Assembly: GCF_041431415.1 (NCBI RefSeq)
Contig: NZ_CP107845.1
Location: forward strand, 4,836,001-4,900,000
Direction of reading: 5' to 3'
Length of the DNA: 64,000 bases
Origin: Streptomyces sp. NBC_00513
GTDB lineage: Bacteria; Actinomycetota; Actinomycetes; Streptomycetales; Streptomycetaceae
The number at the start of each line of letters is the position of its first letter. The first letter of the stretch is position 1. The notes below the pieces were generated by a model. It ran no database searches. It was given only the letters and a program-made list of their open reading frames with translations, and was not told the origin of the DNA. Position numbers and translations under genes: made by a program. Shown here piece by piece: positions 26,865 to 35,992 of this stretch.

Positions 26865-27074
26865 CTAGCCGGGCCAGTACGTGCGGCCCCACGCGTGCGG
26901 CCCCGGCTGCGGCAGGCGCCGGCGGGCCGTCCGGGCCGGCGAGGCCCACTCGTCCTTGACGCGGGAGGCGCCCGGCGGCACGGAGGCCAGTGCCGCCGCG
27001 CGCGCCTGGACCACCGCCAGTGCGGCGGCCAACTCCTCCGGGGTCGGGTTCCCCTTGACGACCTTGATCACCAC
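26865..27074 (-). CDS. accE: Acyl-CoA carboxylase epsilon subunit
   Basis: Small protein of about 69 residues starting VVIKVVKGNPTPEELAAALAVVQ and ending in a Trp/Arg/Gly-rich tail (WASPARTARRR, WGRTYWPG). Streptomyces carboxylases use such small epsilon proteins to stabilise and activate the carboxylase complex. GAGGAG precedes GTG 27074. It follows the carboxyltransferase gene by 17 bp, implying co-transcription and fixed stoichiometry. Confidence 0.85.
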   Translation of the reverse strand: MVIKVVKGNPTPEELAAALAVVQARAAALASVPPGASRVKDEWASPARTARRRLPQPGPHAWGRTYWPG

Positions 27075-27091
27075 TGTGAGCTCCTCGGGGC

Positions 27092-28684
27092 CTAGAGGGG
27101 GATGTTGCCGTGCTTCTTCGGGGGCAGGGACTCCCGCTTGGTCCGCAGCTGACGCAGCCCCTTCACCACGTGCGCCCGGGTCTCGGACGGCATGGTCACC
27201 GCGTCGATGTACCCGCGCTCGGCGGCCGTGTACGGGTTGAGCAGCGCGTCCTCGTACTCGGTGATCAGGCGGGCGCGCGTCTCCTCCACCTCCTCCGGGG
27301 CGGTCTCGGCGAGGGTGCGGCGGTGCAGGATGTTCACCGCGCCCTGGGCGCCCATGACGGCGATCTGCGCGGTCGGCCAGGCCAGGTTGAGGTCCGCGCC
27401 GAGGTGCTTGGAGCCCATCACGTCGTAGGCGCCGCCGAAGGCCTTGCGGGTGATGACGGTGATCAGGGGGACCGTGGCCTCGGCGTACGCGTAGATCAGC
27501 TTCGCGCCGCGCCGGATGATTCCGTTGTACTCCTGGTCCGTGCCCGGAAGGAAGCCCGGGACGTCGACGAACGTCAGCACCGGGACGTTGAAGGCGTCGC
27601 AGGTCCGCACGAAGCGCGCGGCCTTCTCGGAGGCGTTGATGTCCAGGCAGCCCGCGAACTGCATCGGCTGGTTCGCGACGATGCCCACCGGGTGGCCCTC
27701 GACGCGGCCGAAGCCGGTGAGGATGTTCGGCGCGAACAGCGACTGCGTCTCCAGGAACTCCGCGTCGTCGAGCACGTGCTCGATCACGGTGTGCATGTCG
27801 TACGGCTGGTTCGCGCTGTCCGGGATCAGCACGTCGAGCTCGCGGTCGGTGTCGGTGACCTCGGTGTCCGCGTCCTCCGGGAAGGCGGGCGGCTCGGAGA
27901 GGTTGTTCGACGGCAGGTACGCGAGGAGCGACTTGACGTACTCGATCGCGTCCTTCTCGTCGCCTGCCATGTGGTGGGCCACGCCCGAGGTGGAGTTGTG
28001 GGTGCGGGCGCCGCCCAGCTCCTCGAAGCCCACGTCCTCGCCGGTGACCGTCTTGATGACGTCCGGGCCGGTGATGAACATGTGCGAGGTCTGGTCGACC
28101 ATCACCGTGAAGTCGGTGATGGCGGGCGAGTAGACGGCGCCACCGGCGCACGGTCCCACGATCAGGCTGATCTGCGGGATCACGCCCGAGGCGTGCACGT
28201 TGCGGCGGAAGATCTCGCCGTACATGCCCAGCGCGCTGACGCCCTCCTGGATGCGGGCGCCGCCGGAGTCGTTGATGCCGATGAGCGGACATCCGGTCTT
28301 CAGCGCGAAGTCCATGACCTTCATGATCTTCTGGCCGTAGACCTCGCCGAGGGCTCCGCCGAAGACCGTGAAGTCCTGCGAGAACACGGCCACCGGGCGG
28401 CCGTCCACCGTGCCGTAGCCGGTGACGACGCCGTCACCGTAGGGGCGGGTGTTCTCCAGACCGAAGTTGGTCGACCGGTGCCGGGCGAACTCGTCGAGTT
28501 CGACGAACGAACCCTCGTCCAGCAGCAGGGCGACCCGCTCACGCGCCGTCAGCTTTCCCTTGGCGTGCTGCTTCTCCACGGCCCGCGCGGACCCTGCGTG
28601 CGTGGCTTCGTCGATGCGTCGCCGCAGGTCCGCGATCTTGCCCGCGGTCGTGTGCGTGTCGATCGGCTCTGAGGGTTGTGACAT
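27092..28684 (-). CDS. pccB: Acyl-CoA carboxylase carboxyltransferase (beta) subunit
   Basis: Carboxyltransferase of about 530 residues that moves CO2 from biotin to acyl-CoA, giving methylmalonyl- or malonyl-CoA. It shows [15 protein letters not shown] at the N-terminus, acyl-CoA/oxyanion loops [14 protein letters not shown] and GPCAGGAVY, and the C-terminal [23 protein letters not shown] with [16 protein letters not shown] propionyl-CoA specificity is typical of this genomic location; an Asp/Ile position that sets specificity I could not assess. Divergent from birA. Confidence 0.92.
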   Translation of the reverse strand: MSQPSEPIDTHTTAGKIADLRRRIDEATHAGSARAVEKQHAKGKLTARERVALLLDEGSFVELDEFARHRSTNFGLENTRPYGDGVVTGYGTVDGRPVAVFSQDFTVFGGALGEVYGQKIMKVMDFALKTGCPLIGINDSGGARIQEGVSALGMYGEIFRRNVHASGVIPQISLIVGPCAGGAVYSPAITDFTVMVDQTSHMFITGPDVIKTVTGEDVGFEELGGARTHNSTSGVAHHMAGDEKDAIEYVKSLLAYLPSNNLSEPPAFPEDADTEVTDTDRELDVLIPDSANQPYDMHTVIEHVLDDAEFLETQSLFAPNILTGFGRVEGHPVGIVANQPMQFAGCLDINASEKAARFVRTCDAFNVPVLTFVDVPGFLPGTDQEYNGIIRRGAKLIYAYAEATVPLITVITRKAFGGAYDVMGSKHLGADLNLAWPTAQIAVMGAQGAVNILHRRTLAETAPEEVEETRARLITEYEDALLNPYTAAERGYIDAVTMPSETRAHVVKGLRQLRTKRESLPPKKHGNIPL

Positions 28685-28720
28685 CGGGGTCGCGGCTCCC
28701 TGTGTGGTGTCAACTGCCTG

Positions 28721-28734
28721 GTCAATTGATTGAC
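28721..28734. promoter_or_regulatory. AT-rich inverted repeat in pccB/birA divergent region
   Basis: GTCAAT, 2 nt, ATTGAC at 28721-28734 between the two divergent starts, in an otherwise GC-rich gap. Candidate operator or promoter element for the carboxylase gene; no assigned regulator. Confidence 0.3.
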
Positions 28735-28815
28735 TACTGCTGGCTACTGGTGCGTAGCGTATCGGCGGGCATGGCGCTCGGCAGTGCGGCGTTTGACACA
28801 CCTACTGTGGCTTGC

Positions 28816-29694
28816 ATGACGCCATCAGATGCATCAGCCGGAACTCCGACCGGAGGTTCCGCGGGCCGCTGGTCCAGCCTCGACCGGCCGCCGTTGAACG
28901 TCGCCGCCCTGCGCCGGGCGCTCGTCGTCGAGGACGGGCTGTGGACCTCGCTGGAGGTCGTGCCCGCCACCGGGTCCACCAACACCGATCTCGCCGCCCG
29001 GGCCGCGACGCTGCCCGAGGGAGCCGTGCTCGTCGCCGAGGAGCAGACCGCAGGGCGCGGGCGCCTCGACCGGACCTGGACGGCGCCCGCGCGGTCCGGG
29101 CTGTTCTTCTCCGTGCTGCTCAAGCCCGGGCCGGACGTACCGCAGGAGCGGTGGGGCTGGCTCACCCTGCTGGCCGGCGTGGCCACCGCGACGGGGCTGT
29201 CCCGGGCGGCGGGCGTGGACACCGCCCTCAAGTGGCCCAACGACCTGCTGGTCACCGTGGACGGCGAGGAGCGCAAGACCGGCGGGATCCTCGCGGAACG
29301 GGTCGGCGACGGGGTCGTCGTCGGCATCGGCCTCAACGTCACGCTCGGCGAGGACGAGCTGCCGGTGGACACCGCCGGTTCCCTGGCCCTGGCCAAGGCG
29401 ACCGTCACCGACCGGGACCCGCTGCTCAGGGCCGTGCTGCGGTCCCTGGAGCAGTGGTACGGGAACTGGCGCGCGGCCGGCGGCGACCCGGCGACCAGCG
29501 GGCTCCAGGAGACGTACGCGGCGGGGTGCGCGACGCTGGGCAAGCACGTGCGCGCGGAGCTGCCCGGAGGCCGCACGCTCACCGGGACGGCCGAAGCGGT
29601 CGACGCGGACGGTCGGCTCGTCATCCGGACGGCCGACGACGCGCACGAGGCCGTGGGCGCCGGCGACGTCGTCCACCTGCGGTCGACCCATTAG
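28816..29694 (+). CDS. birA: Biotin--[acyl-CoA carboxylase] ligase
   Basis: Biotin protein ligase of about 292 residues that attaches biotin to the carboxylase carrier lysine. Motifs: PATGSTNTDLAARA, the biotinyl-AMP loop AGRGRLDRTW, KWPNDLLVTVDG and GIGLNVTL. No N-terminal helix-turn-helix, so it is a Group I ligase without repressor function. Starts ATG 28816. Divergent from pccB, its likely client system. Confidence 0.92.
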   Translation: MTPSDASAGTPTGGSAGRWSSLDRPPLNVAALRRALVVEDGLWTSLEVVPATGSTNTDLAARAATLPEGAVLVAEEQTAGRGRLDRTWTAPARSGLFFSVLLKPGPDVPQERWGWLTLLAGVATATGLSRAAGVDTALKWPNDLLVTVDGEERKTGGILAERVGDGVVVGIGLNVTLGEDELPVDTAGSLALAKATVTDRDPLLRAVLRSLEQWYGNWRAAGGDPATSGLQETYAAGCATLGKHVRAELPGGRTLTGTAEAVDADGRLVIRTADDAHEAVGAGDVVHLRSTH

Positions 29695-29701
29695 GCCGGC
29701 T

Positions 29702-29730
29702 CCGGGTGCCCGCCCGGGGCGGGCACCCGG
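29702..29730 (+). terminator. Hairpin after birA
   Basis: Thirteen-bp stem CCGGGTGCCCGCC (29702-29714) with GGCGGGCACCCGG (29718-29730), 3-nt loop, no U-tract. Likely terminator. Confidence 0.6.
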
Positions 29731-29899
29731 CCGGCCGGCCCGACGGGGCGGCCGGGCGCGGATCACGCTCGGGTCGCGGCCGGCGGAGTGGGGAGTGAGC
29801 TACGGCACACCTGCCGTATGGTTTAGGCGATCCCGGTCCTCCCGGTGATCAATCGGTTCGGAAGTCGGAATTGCGCACGGAATGGACAGGAGGCGGCCC

Positions 29900-31066
29900 T
29901 TGACCGTCGACGACTCAACGTCCAGTGCGCCCGCGTCCGGCGCGTCCGGCTCGTCCGCCGGCGCGGGCACCCCCATCGGGCGCGACCAGCACACCCCCCA
30001 CCACGAGGTCGACCACACGGCCCAGCCGACGGCCGACCCGCTCGCCATCCGCCTGGAGCAGCTGATCCTGGGCGCCGAGCGCCGGTACACGCCCTTCCAG
30101 GCGGCCCGCAGCGCCGGGGTCTCGATGGAGCTGGCCTCCCGCTTCTGGCGGGCCATGGGCTTCGCGGACATCGGCCAGGCCAAGGCACTGACCGAGGCCG
30201 ACGTACTGGCGCTGCGCCGACTCGCCGGCCTGGTGGAGGCCGGCCTGCTGAGCGAGCCCATGGCGGTGCAGGTGGCGCGGTCCACGGGCCAGACCACCGC
30301 CCGACTGGCCGAATGGCAGATCGACTCCTTCCTGGAGGGGCTGACGGAGCCGCCGGAGCCCGGGATGACCCGTACGGAGGTCACGTACCCGCTGGTCGAG
30401 CTGCTGCTGCCGGAGCTGGAGGAGTTCCTCGTCTACGTGTGGCGCCGCCAGCTGGCGGCCGCGACCGGGCGCGTGGTGCAGGTCGCCGACGACGAGGAGA
30501 TGGTCGACCGCCGGCTCGCGGTGGGCTTCGCGGACCTGGTGGGCTTCACCCGCCTCACCCGGCGGCTGGAGGAGGAGGAGCTCGGCGAACTCGTCGAGGC
30601 CTTCGAGACCACGGCGGCCGACCTGGTCGCCGCACACGGCGGGCGACTGATCAAGACCCTGGGCGACGAGGTGCTGTACTGCGCCGACGACGCGGCCACG
30701 GCGGCGGAGATCGCGCTGCGGCTGATCGAGACCATGGAAGCCGATCCGCAGATGCCGGAGCTGCGGGTCGGGATCGCCTTCGGCACGGTGACGACCCGGA
30801 TGGGCGACGTCTTCGGCACCACGGTGAACCTGGCGAGCCGGCTGACGTCCATAGCGCCCAAGGACGCGGTGCTCGTGGACGGCGCGATGGCCGAGGAACT
30901 GGGCCGGACCGGGGCCGCGCCGCGGTCGGAGAAGGAAGCCGCGTCGGAGGAGGGCGGCGGCACCTACCGCTTCGCGCTCCAGCCGATGTGGCAGCGGCCG
31001 GTGCGCGGGCTCGGGGTCGTCGAACCCTGGTCGCTGACGCGGAGGACACCTAAGATCCCCGGGTAA
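29900..31066 (+). CDS. cya: Class III adenylate cyclase
   Basis: Cytosolic cyclase of about 388 residues making cAMP. The N-terminus is Ala/Ser/Pro-rich (1-50) and is followed by a regulatory region: FQAARSAGVSMELASRFWRAMG and IGQAKALTEADVLALRRLAG have a MerR-like helical look. The catalytic domain spans about 205-375: GFADLVGFTRL (metal Asp), KTLGDEVLYCA (second metal Asp), LRVGIAFGTV and GTTVNLASRL (transition-state Asn-Arg). I chose TTG 29900 because AGGAGG lies 6 nt upstream; ATG 29882 is an alternative. No membrane helices. In Streptomyces this cyclase controls germination and development. Confidence 0.88.
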   Translation: MTVDDSTSSAPASGASGSSAGAGTPIGRDQHTPHHEVDHTAQPTADPLAIRLEQLILGAERRYTPFQAARSAGVSMELASRFWRAMGFADIGQAKALTEADVLALRRLAGLVEAGLLSEPMAVQVARSTGQTTARLAEWQIDSFLEGLTEPPEPGMTRTEVTYPLVELLLPELEEFLVYVWRRQLAAATGRVVQVADDEEMVDRRLAVGFADLVGFTRLTRRLEEEELGELVEAFETTAADLVAAHGGRLIKTLGDEVLYCADDAATAAEIALRLIETMEADPQMPELRVGIAFGTVTTRMGDVFGTTVNLASRLTSIAPKDAVLVDGAMAEELGRTGAAPRSEKEAASEEGGGTYRFALQPMWQRPVRGLGVVEPWSLTRRTPKIPG

Positions 31067-31091
31067 CGTTCGTTAACCGGGAGGGTCCCCA

Positions 31092-31880
31092 GTGCCTGTG
31101 GAGTCGGAGTTCGTAGCGGTACGTCGGCACGGAGACGACGGGGTCGTCGAATTGGTCCTGGACCGCCCCAAAGCCATGAACGCGGTGTCGACGGAGATGG
31201 CCCGGGCCATCGGCGCCGCGTGCGCCTCGCTGGCCGCGGACGCCTCGGTGCGGGTCGTCGTACTGACCTCCACCGCGGAACGGGCCTTCTGCGTCGGGGC
31301 CGACCTCAAGGAGCGCAACTCACTGTCGGACGCCGAACTGCTGCGGCAGCGGCCGACCACGCGCGGGGCGTACGGGGGCGTGCTGGAACTGCCGATGCCG
31401 ACGATCGCCGCGGTACACGGGTTCGCGCTGGGCGGCGGCTTCGAGCTGGCCCTGGCCTGCGACGTGATCGTGGCGGACGAGACGGCCGTGGTCGGCCTGC
31501 CCGAGGTGTCGGTCGGCGTGATCCCGGGCGGCGGCGGCACCCAACTGCTGCCCCGACGGGTGGGCGCGGCCCGCGCGGCGGAGCTGATCTTCACGGCGCG
31601 CCGCGTCGAGGCGGCCGAGGCGCTGGACCTGGGCCTGGTGGACTCGGTGGTCCCGGCGGGCTCCGACCGCGAGGAGGCGCTGGCGCTGGCCGGGCGGATG
31701 GCGGCGAACTCGCCGGTCGGGCTGCGCGCGGCCAAGCGGGCGCTGCGGCTGGGGCACGGCATGGACCTGACGGCCGGCCTGGAGATCGAGGACGCGGCCT
31801 GGCGGACGGTGGCGTTCTCCGGGGACCGGGCGGAAGGTGTGGCGGCGTTCAACGAGAAGCGGAAGCCGCGCTGGACGTAG
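31092..31880 (+). CDS. Enoyl-CoA hydratase/isomerase family protein
   Basis: Crotonase-fold enzyme of 262 residues. Motifs: oxyanion loop AFCVGADLKERN, the second LPMPTIAAVHGFALGGGFELALACD and the catalytic region LPEVSVGVIPGGGGTQLL, with the usual Glu positions (E of LPEVSVG and of ELALACD) in place. Acts on acyl-CoA intermediates in fatty-acid degradation or branched-chain/polyketide routes; the substrate is not defined by sequence. Starts GTG 31092 with GGGAGG upstream, 25 bp after cya. Confidence 0.85.
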   Translation: MPVESEFVAVRRHGDDGVVELVLDRPKAMNAVSTEMARAIGAACASLAADASVRVVVLTSTAERAFCVGADLKERNSLSDAELLRQRPTTRGAYGGVLELPMPTIAAVHGFALGGGFELALACDVIVADETAVVGLPEVSVGVIPGGGGTQLLPRRVGAARAAELIFTARRVEAAEALDLGLVDSVVPAGSDREEALALAGRMAANSPVGLRAAKRALRLGHGMDLTAGLEIEDAAWRTVAFSGDRAEGVAAFNEKRKPRWT

Positions 31881-31949
31881 GGCCTGGCCGGCCGGGGGGT
31901 TGGTGGGCGGGGCCCGGGGCCCCGCCGGCCCCTGGATGCGGGGGGTGCG

Positions 31950-32078
31950 GGTGCGGGGTCGCGCGCGGCGCCGTTGCGGGGGCGCTGCCCCCGGGCCCCC
32001 GCGCCTCAAACGCCGGCGGGGCTGGATTTGTGCGGCCGGGTCGATTCGCGCGGCCGGACTGATTCGCGCGGCCGGGTG
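31950..32078. repeat. Streptomyces-type intergenic GC repeat plus 18-bp tandem triplicate
   Basis: After the hydratase gene the sequence has a GC-rich hairpin-like run (around CGCTGCCCCCGGGCCC), then CCTCAAACGCCGGCGGGGCT, a form I recall as a very common Streptomyces intergenic element. It is followed by three 18-bp units, the first GATTTGTGCGGCCGGGTC, at 32025-32042, 32043-32060 and 32061-32078. No gene is seen here. Confidence 0.6.
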
Positions 32079-32118
32079 GGAAGGTACGAAGTTGGACAAA
32101 ACTCCCTAGTCTGGGGTG

Positions 32119-33231
32119 ATGGGAGTTGACGGGCGGCTGAGAGCCGTCGTGGGCCTCGCGCAGGCCATGGCGGCCGCCTGCCTGCCGCGGGACAGCGTGC
32201 GGGCCGCCGCGCGGGGGGCGCGGCTGGCCCTGGACGGATCGTTCGCCGCCATCTCCGCGTGGGAGCGCGAACGGGGACGGCTGCGGGTGCTCGTCAACGA
32301 GGGGGAGCGGCGGGCCGGGGAGGAGGCGTTCCCCGAGGACGAGTCCTATCCCGTCCACGACTTCCCGGAGATCACCGAGTTCCTGCACGAGCGCTGGGCG
32401 GGCGGCGGTGGCCCGCACGCCTGGGTCGAGAGCGCCGTCGGAGACCGGCCCGGACGGCGCGGCGAGGCCCTGCGCCGGCGCGGCCGGGGCACCTGTGTCG
32501 TCGCGCCCATCGTGCTCAGCGGGCGGGCCTGGGGCGAGCTGTACGTGGCCCGGGACGAGGGGCTGCCGGACTTCGACGAGGACGACGCGGAGTTCGCGAC
32601 GGTCCTGGCCGCCGTCGTGGCGGCGGGTCTCGCGCAGAACGAGCGGCTCGAAGAGGCCCGGCGGCTGGCCTTCACCGATCCGCTGACCGGACTCGCCAAC
32701 CGGCGGGCCGTGGACATGCGGCTGGACGAGGCCCTGGAGGAGCACCGGCGCTCCGGGGCGGTGGTGAGCCTGGCCGTCTGTGACCTGAACGGCCTCAAGA
32801 AGGTCAACGACACCCTCGGTCACGCCATGGGCGACCGGCTCCTGGAGCGGTTCGGGTCCGTGCTGAGCCTGTGCGGGGCCATGCTGCCGGGCGCGCTGGT
32901 GGCCCGCCTCGGCGGTGACGAGTTCTGCCTGGTGAGCCTGGGGCCGTCGGCGGACGAGGTGGTGCGGGTGGCCGAGGAGCTGTGCCTTCGGGCCGCCGAG
33001 CTGGAACTGGGCGAGGGAGTGGCCTGCGGGGTCGCCTCGACCGGGGATCCCATCGGCTTGGTGAAGTCCTCCCGGCGGCTCTTCCGGCTCGCGGACGCCG
33101 CCCAGTACAAGGCGAAGGCCGCGCGGTCGCCCCAGCCCGTGGTGGCGGGGCGGGACACGGCCGTGGTGCGGCTCGCGGACGCCGCGCAGGAGGCGGCGGG
33201 GGAGCGGCGACGGTTCCGCGGCCGGGCCTGA
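32119..33231 (+). CDS. GAF-GGDEF diguanylate cyclase
   Basis: Soluble cyclic-di-GMP synthase candidate of about 370 residues. A GAF-like sensor (about 15-170; contains TCVVAPIVLSGRAWGELYVARDE) is joined by a coiled helix to a GGDEF domain (about 180-345). The active-site motif is intact: LGGDEF (about 267), preceded by DPLTGLANRRAV and CDLNGLKKVNDTLGHAMGD. No EAL or HD-GYP domain and no membrane helices. The RxxD inhibitory site is not evident. Unlinked to neighbours; c-di-GMP controls development through BldD in Streptomyces. ATG 32119 is adjacent to GTG 32116. Confidence 0.88.
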   Translation: MGVDGRLRAVVGLAQAMAAACLPRDSVRAAARGARLALDGSFAAISAWERERGRLRVLVNEGERRAGEEAFPEDESYPVHDFPEITEFLHERWAGGGGPHAWVESAVGDRPGRRGEALRRRGRGTCVVAPIVLSGRAWGELYVARDEGLPDFDEDDAEFATVLAAVVAAGLAQNERLEEARRLAFTDPLTGLANRRAVDMRLDEALEEHRRSGAVVSLAVCDLNGLKKVNDTLGHAMGDRLLERFGSVLSLCGAMLPGALVARLGGDEFCLVSLGPSADEVVRVAEELCLRAAELELGEGVACGVASTGDPIGLVKSSRRLFRLADAAQYKAKAARSPQPVVAGRDTAVVRLADAAQEAAGERRRFRGRA

Positions 33232-33343
33232 GCACCCGCTCCCGGGCCGGACAAGGGCCGTGACGGGGGCGGTGACGGCGCGTGAGGGACCCTCATCGAA
33301 CTGGCTAGTGACAGAGAAGGATTCAGTCCGTAGGGTGCTGAAT

Positions 33344-34891
33344 ATGGATATGCACACTGTCGTGGTGGGGACGTCCGGGACCACCGCCGAGGACGTCATC
33401 GCCGTCGCCCGCGGCAACGCGCGCGTCGAGCTGTCCGGCGAGGCACTCGACGCCCTGGCCCGCGCCCGCGAGATCGTCGACGCGCTCGCCGCCAAGCCCG
33501 AGCCCGTCTACGGGGTGTCCACCGGGTTCGGCGCCCTCGCCTCCCGGCACATCAGCCCCGAGCTGCGCGCGCAGCTCCAGCGCAACATCGTCCGCTCGCA
33601 CGCCGCCGGCATGGGCCCGCGCGTCGAGCGGGAGGTCGTGCGCGCCCTGATGTTCCTGCGACTGAAGACCGTCGCCTCCGGACACACCGGCGTACGCCCC
33701 TCCGTCGCCCAGACCATGGTGGACGTGCTCAACGCCGGGATCACCCCCGTCGTCCACGAGTACGGCTCCCTCGGCTGCTCCGGCGACCTCGCGCCGCTGT
33801 CCCACTGCGCGCTCGCGCTCATGGGCGAGGGCGACGCCGAGGGACCCGACGGGTCCGTCCGGCCCGCCGGCGAGCTGCTCGCCGAGGCCGGCATCGAGCC
33901 GGTCGAGCTGCGCGAGAAGGAAGGGCTCGCCCTCCTCAACGGCACCGACGGCATGCTCGGCATGCTGGTCATGGCCCTCGCGGACCTCGCCAAGCTGTAC
34001 ACGTCCGCCGACATCACGGCCGCGCTGACGCTGGAGGCGCTGCTCGGTTCCGAGAAGGTCCTCGCCCCCGAGCTGCACGCCATCCGCCCGCACCCCGGCC
34101 AGGGCGCGTCCGCCGCCAACATGGCCGCCGTCCTGAAGGGCTCCGGGCTCACCGGGCACTTCCAGGAGGAGTCCGCCCCGCGCGTCCAGGACGCCTACTC
34201 GGTGCGCTGCGCCCCGCAGGTCGCCGGCGCGGGCCGCGACACCATGGCGCACGCCGCCCTGGTCGCCTCCCGGGAACTGGCCGCCGCCGTCGACAACCCG
34301 GTGGTGCTGCCCGACGGTCGCGTGGAGTCCAACGGCAACTTCCACGGCGCCCCCGTCGCGTACGTCCTGGACTTCCTGGCCATCGCCGCCGCCGACCTCG
34401 GCTCCATCGCCGAACGGCGCACCGACCGGCTGCTCGACAAGAACCGCTCGCACGGCCTGCCGCCGTTCCTCGCGGACGACGCCGGCGTGGACTCGGGCCT
34501 GATGATCGCCCAGTACACGCAGGCCGCCCTGGTCAGCGAGATGAAGCGGCTCGCGGTGCCCGCGTCCGCCGACTCGATCCCCTCCTCCGCCATGCAGGAG
34601 GACCACGTCTCCATGGGCTGGTCGGCCGCGCGCAAGCTCCGTACGGCCGTCGACAACCTGACCCGGATCGTCGCCATCGAGCTGTACGCGGCCACCCGGG
34701 CCATCGAGCTGCGCCACGGGCTCACCGCGGCCCCGGCGAGCCGGGCCGCCATCGCGGCCGCCCGCGCGGCGGGAGTCCAGGGCCCCGGGCCGGATCGTTT
34801 CCTCGCCCCCGACCTGGCCGCCGCCGACGCGTTCGTTCGATCGGGCGAACTCGTCGAGGCGGTCGAAACGGTGACCGGTCCGCTCGCCTGA
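33344..34891 (+). CDS. hutH: Histidine ammonia-lyase
   Basis: Enzyme of about 515 residues deaminating histidine to urocanate, the first step of histidine use. The MIO prosthetic-group triad is Cys-Ser-Gly (GSLGCSGDLAPLSH, about residues 144-146), not the common Ala-Ser-Gly. Other active-site segments are YGVSTGFGALA and QDAYSVRCAPQVAG. Near the end is SMGWSAARKL. Starts ATG 33344, with ATG 33350 also possible. Convergent with a surface protein gene and separated by a hairpin. No other hut gene is in the window. Confidence 0.92.
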   Translation: MDMHTVVVGTSGTTAEDVIAVARGNARVELSGEALDALARAREIVDALAAKPEPVYGVSTGFGALASRHISPELRAQLQRNIVRSHAAGMGPRVEREVVRALMFLRLKTVASGHTGVRPSVAQTMVDVLNAGITPVVHEYGSLGCSGDLAPLSHCALALMGEGDAEGPDGSVRPAGELLAEAGIEPVELREKEGLALLNGTDGMLGMLVMALADLAKLYTSADITAALTLEALLGSEKVLAPELHAIRPHPGQGASAANMAAVLKGSGLTGHFQEESAPRVQDAYSVRCAPQVAGAGRDTMAHAALVASRELAAAVDNPVVLPDGRVESNGNFHGAPVAYVLDFLAIAAADLGSIAERRTDRLLDKNRSHGLPPFLADDAGVDSGLMIAQYTQAALVSEMKRLAVPASADSIPSSAMQEDHVSMGWSAARKLRTAVDNLTRIVAIELYAATRAIELRHGLTAAPASRAAIAAARAAGVQGPGPDRFLAPDLAAADAFVRSGELVEAVETVTGPLA

Positions 34892-34927
34892 CCCGTCACG
34901 GCTCGCCCGACCGGCGACAGTACGACG

Positions 34928-34968
34928 AAGGGCCGCGCCCGGGGCGATCCCCCGGTGCGCGGCCCTTT
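34928..34968. terminator. Terminator after hutH
   Basis: Stem AGGGCCGCGC with GCGCGGCCCT plus CCGGGG/CCCCGG inner pairs, flanked by A-rich and TTTC ends, suitable for both convergent genes. Confidence 0.75.
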
Positions 34969-35067
34969 CGCGTCTTCTCACGCCTTTGATCGGGCGCCGC
35001 GTGGCTCGGGCGCCGCGTCCGTCGTGCGTCGCGTCCGGCGCCGTCGGCCCCGGAGGGCTCAGCGGCG

Positions 35068-35382
35068 CTACTCGGCGCGGGAGCGGCGTACGGAGAAGGT
35101 CACGAACCCCGCCCCGAGCCCCAGGAAGAGGGTGCCGCCCATCAGGTAGGGGGTGGTGTCGATACTGCCGGTGTCGGCGAGGGCGAGAACGGCCTCCTGG
35201 GGTTCCGCGTGGTTCACGATCGTGTCGGAGGACGTGATCGTGCCCGTGTTGGCGGGGACGGGCGCCCCGGAGGATCCCGACGCCTGTTCCGGTGCCGTGG
35301 CGTTGGCCGACGGCACGAACCAGAGGGCGGCGAGGAGGGTGGTCGCTCCGAGAGCGGTGAGCAGCGGTCGACGTGCGGACAC
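35068..35382 (-). CDS. LAXTG surface-anchored small protein
   Basis: A 104-residue exported protein. A Sec signal (LLTALGATTLLAALWFVPSANA) precedes a short Ser/Thr/Ala mature part of about 40 residues. The C-terminus has ALADTGS, a short spacer, a hydrophobic helix (MGGTLFLGLGAGFVTF) and RRSRAE. LADTG matches the LAXTG sorting motif of Streptomyces class E sortases, with the required helix and positive tail. The mature domain is tiny, so a structural or display role is likely. No sortase lies next to it. Confidence 0.82.
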   Translation of the reverse strand: MSARRPLLTALGATTLLAALWFVPSANATAPEQASGSSGAPVPANTGTITSSDTIVNHAEPQEAVLALADTGSIDTTPYLMGGTLFLGLGAGFVTFSVRRSRAE

Positions 35383-35489
35383 GGTGCGATCCCCCTTGTG
35401 GCAGCAGCGAATTGGCCGTGTGCGCCGATGCTAGTGAAAGGGGCGGGTCGTGGGAAAGTCGGGGCGGCCGCGGGCTTACTCTCCGTCGT

Positions 35490-35834
35490 ATGAACCCTTC
35501 TGAGACATCACGGTACGTACGACTTCGGGTGGATTTGGTCCTCGAAGTGACCGACGCCACGGCACTGACCGGAGCGGCGCACACCCACATCAAGGCCGAC
35601 GAGTTCATGCCGGACGAGGAGCGCGGCCACGCGGAGGCGGCGGTCCGCGACGACGAGTCGGAGGCCCTGGCCTACCTCGTCGACCCCACCGACCTGGTCA
35701 CGGACATCCCCGGAGTGGAACTGGCCCAGGCCTCCTGGAGCAGCGAGCCCGCCGAATACGACCCCGAGTCCATGGAGTGGGACCTGGACGAGGAAGATGG
35801 GGAACACGACGAAGAGCCGACCGGCAACGCGTGA
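35490..35834 (+). CDS. Acidic hypothetical protein
   Basis: A 114-residue soluble, strongly acidic protein. It has a beta-rich start (SRYVRLRVDLVLEVTD), a central helical acidic part (MPDEERGHAEAAVRDDESEAL) and an Asp/Glu-rich end (DLDEEDGEHDEEP). No known domain recognised; no signal peptide. The short distance to the L,D-transpeptidase gene (about 160 bp) does not prove co-expression. Function unknown. Confidence 0.65.
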   Translation: MNPSETSRYVRLRVDLVLEVTDATALTGAAHTHIKADEFMPDEERGHAEAAVRDDESEALAYLVDPTDLVTDIPGVELAQASWSSEPAEYDPESMEWDLDEEDGEHDEEPTGNA

Positions 35835-35992
35835 CCGTGGGATTGCACACATTCGAACCGGATGTGGAACCGAACAGGGTCGTGTGAGCGTTGTTGATCC
35901 GTGGCAGGGGGGCGTGCCCCCCTGTCCGGTAGGGATACCGCCCGGCGGTAGCCGGGTGGAGCTCGGGGGTTCCGGCAACGATGGAGTGGCGT

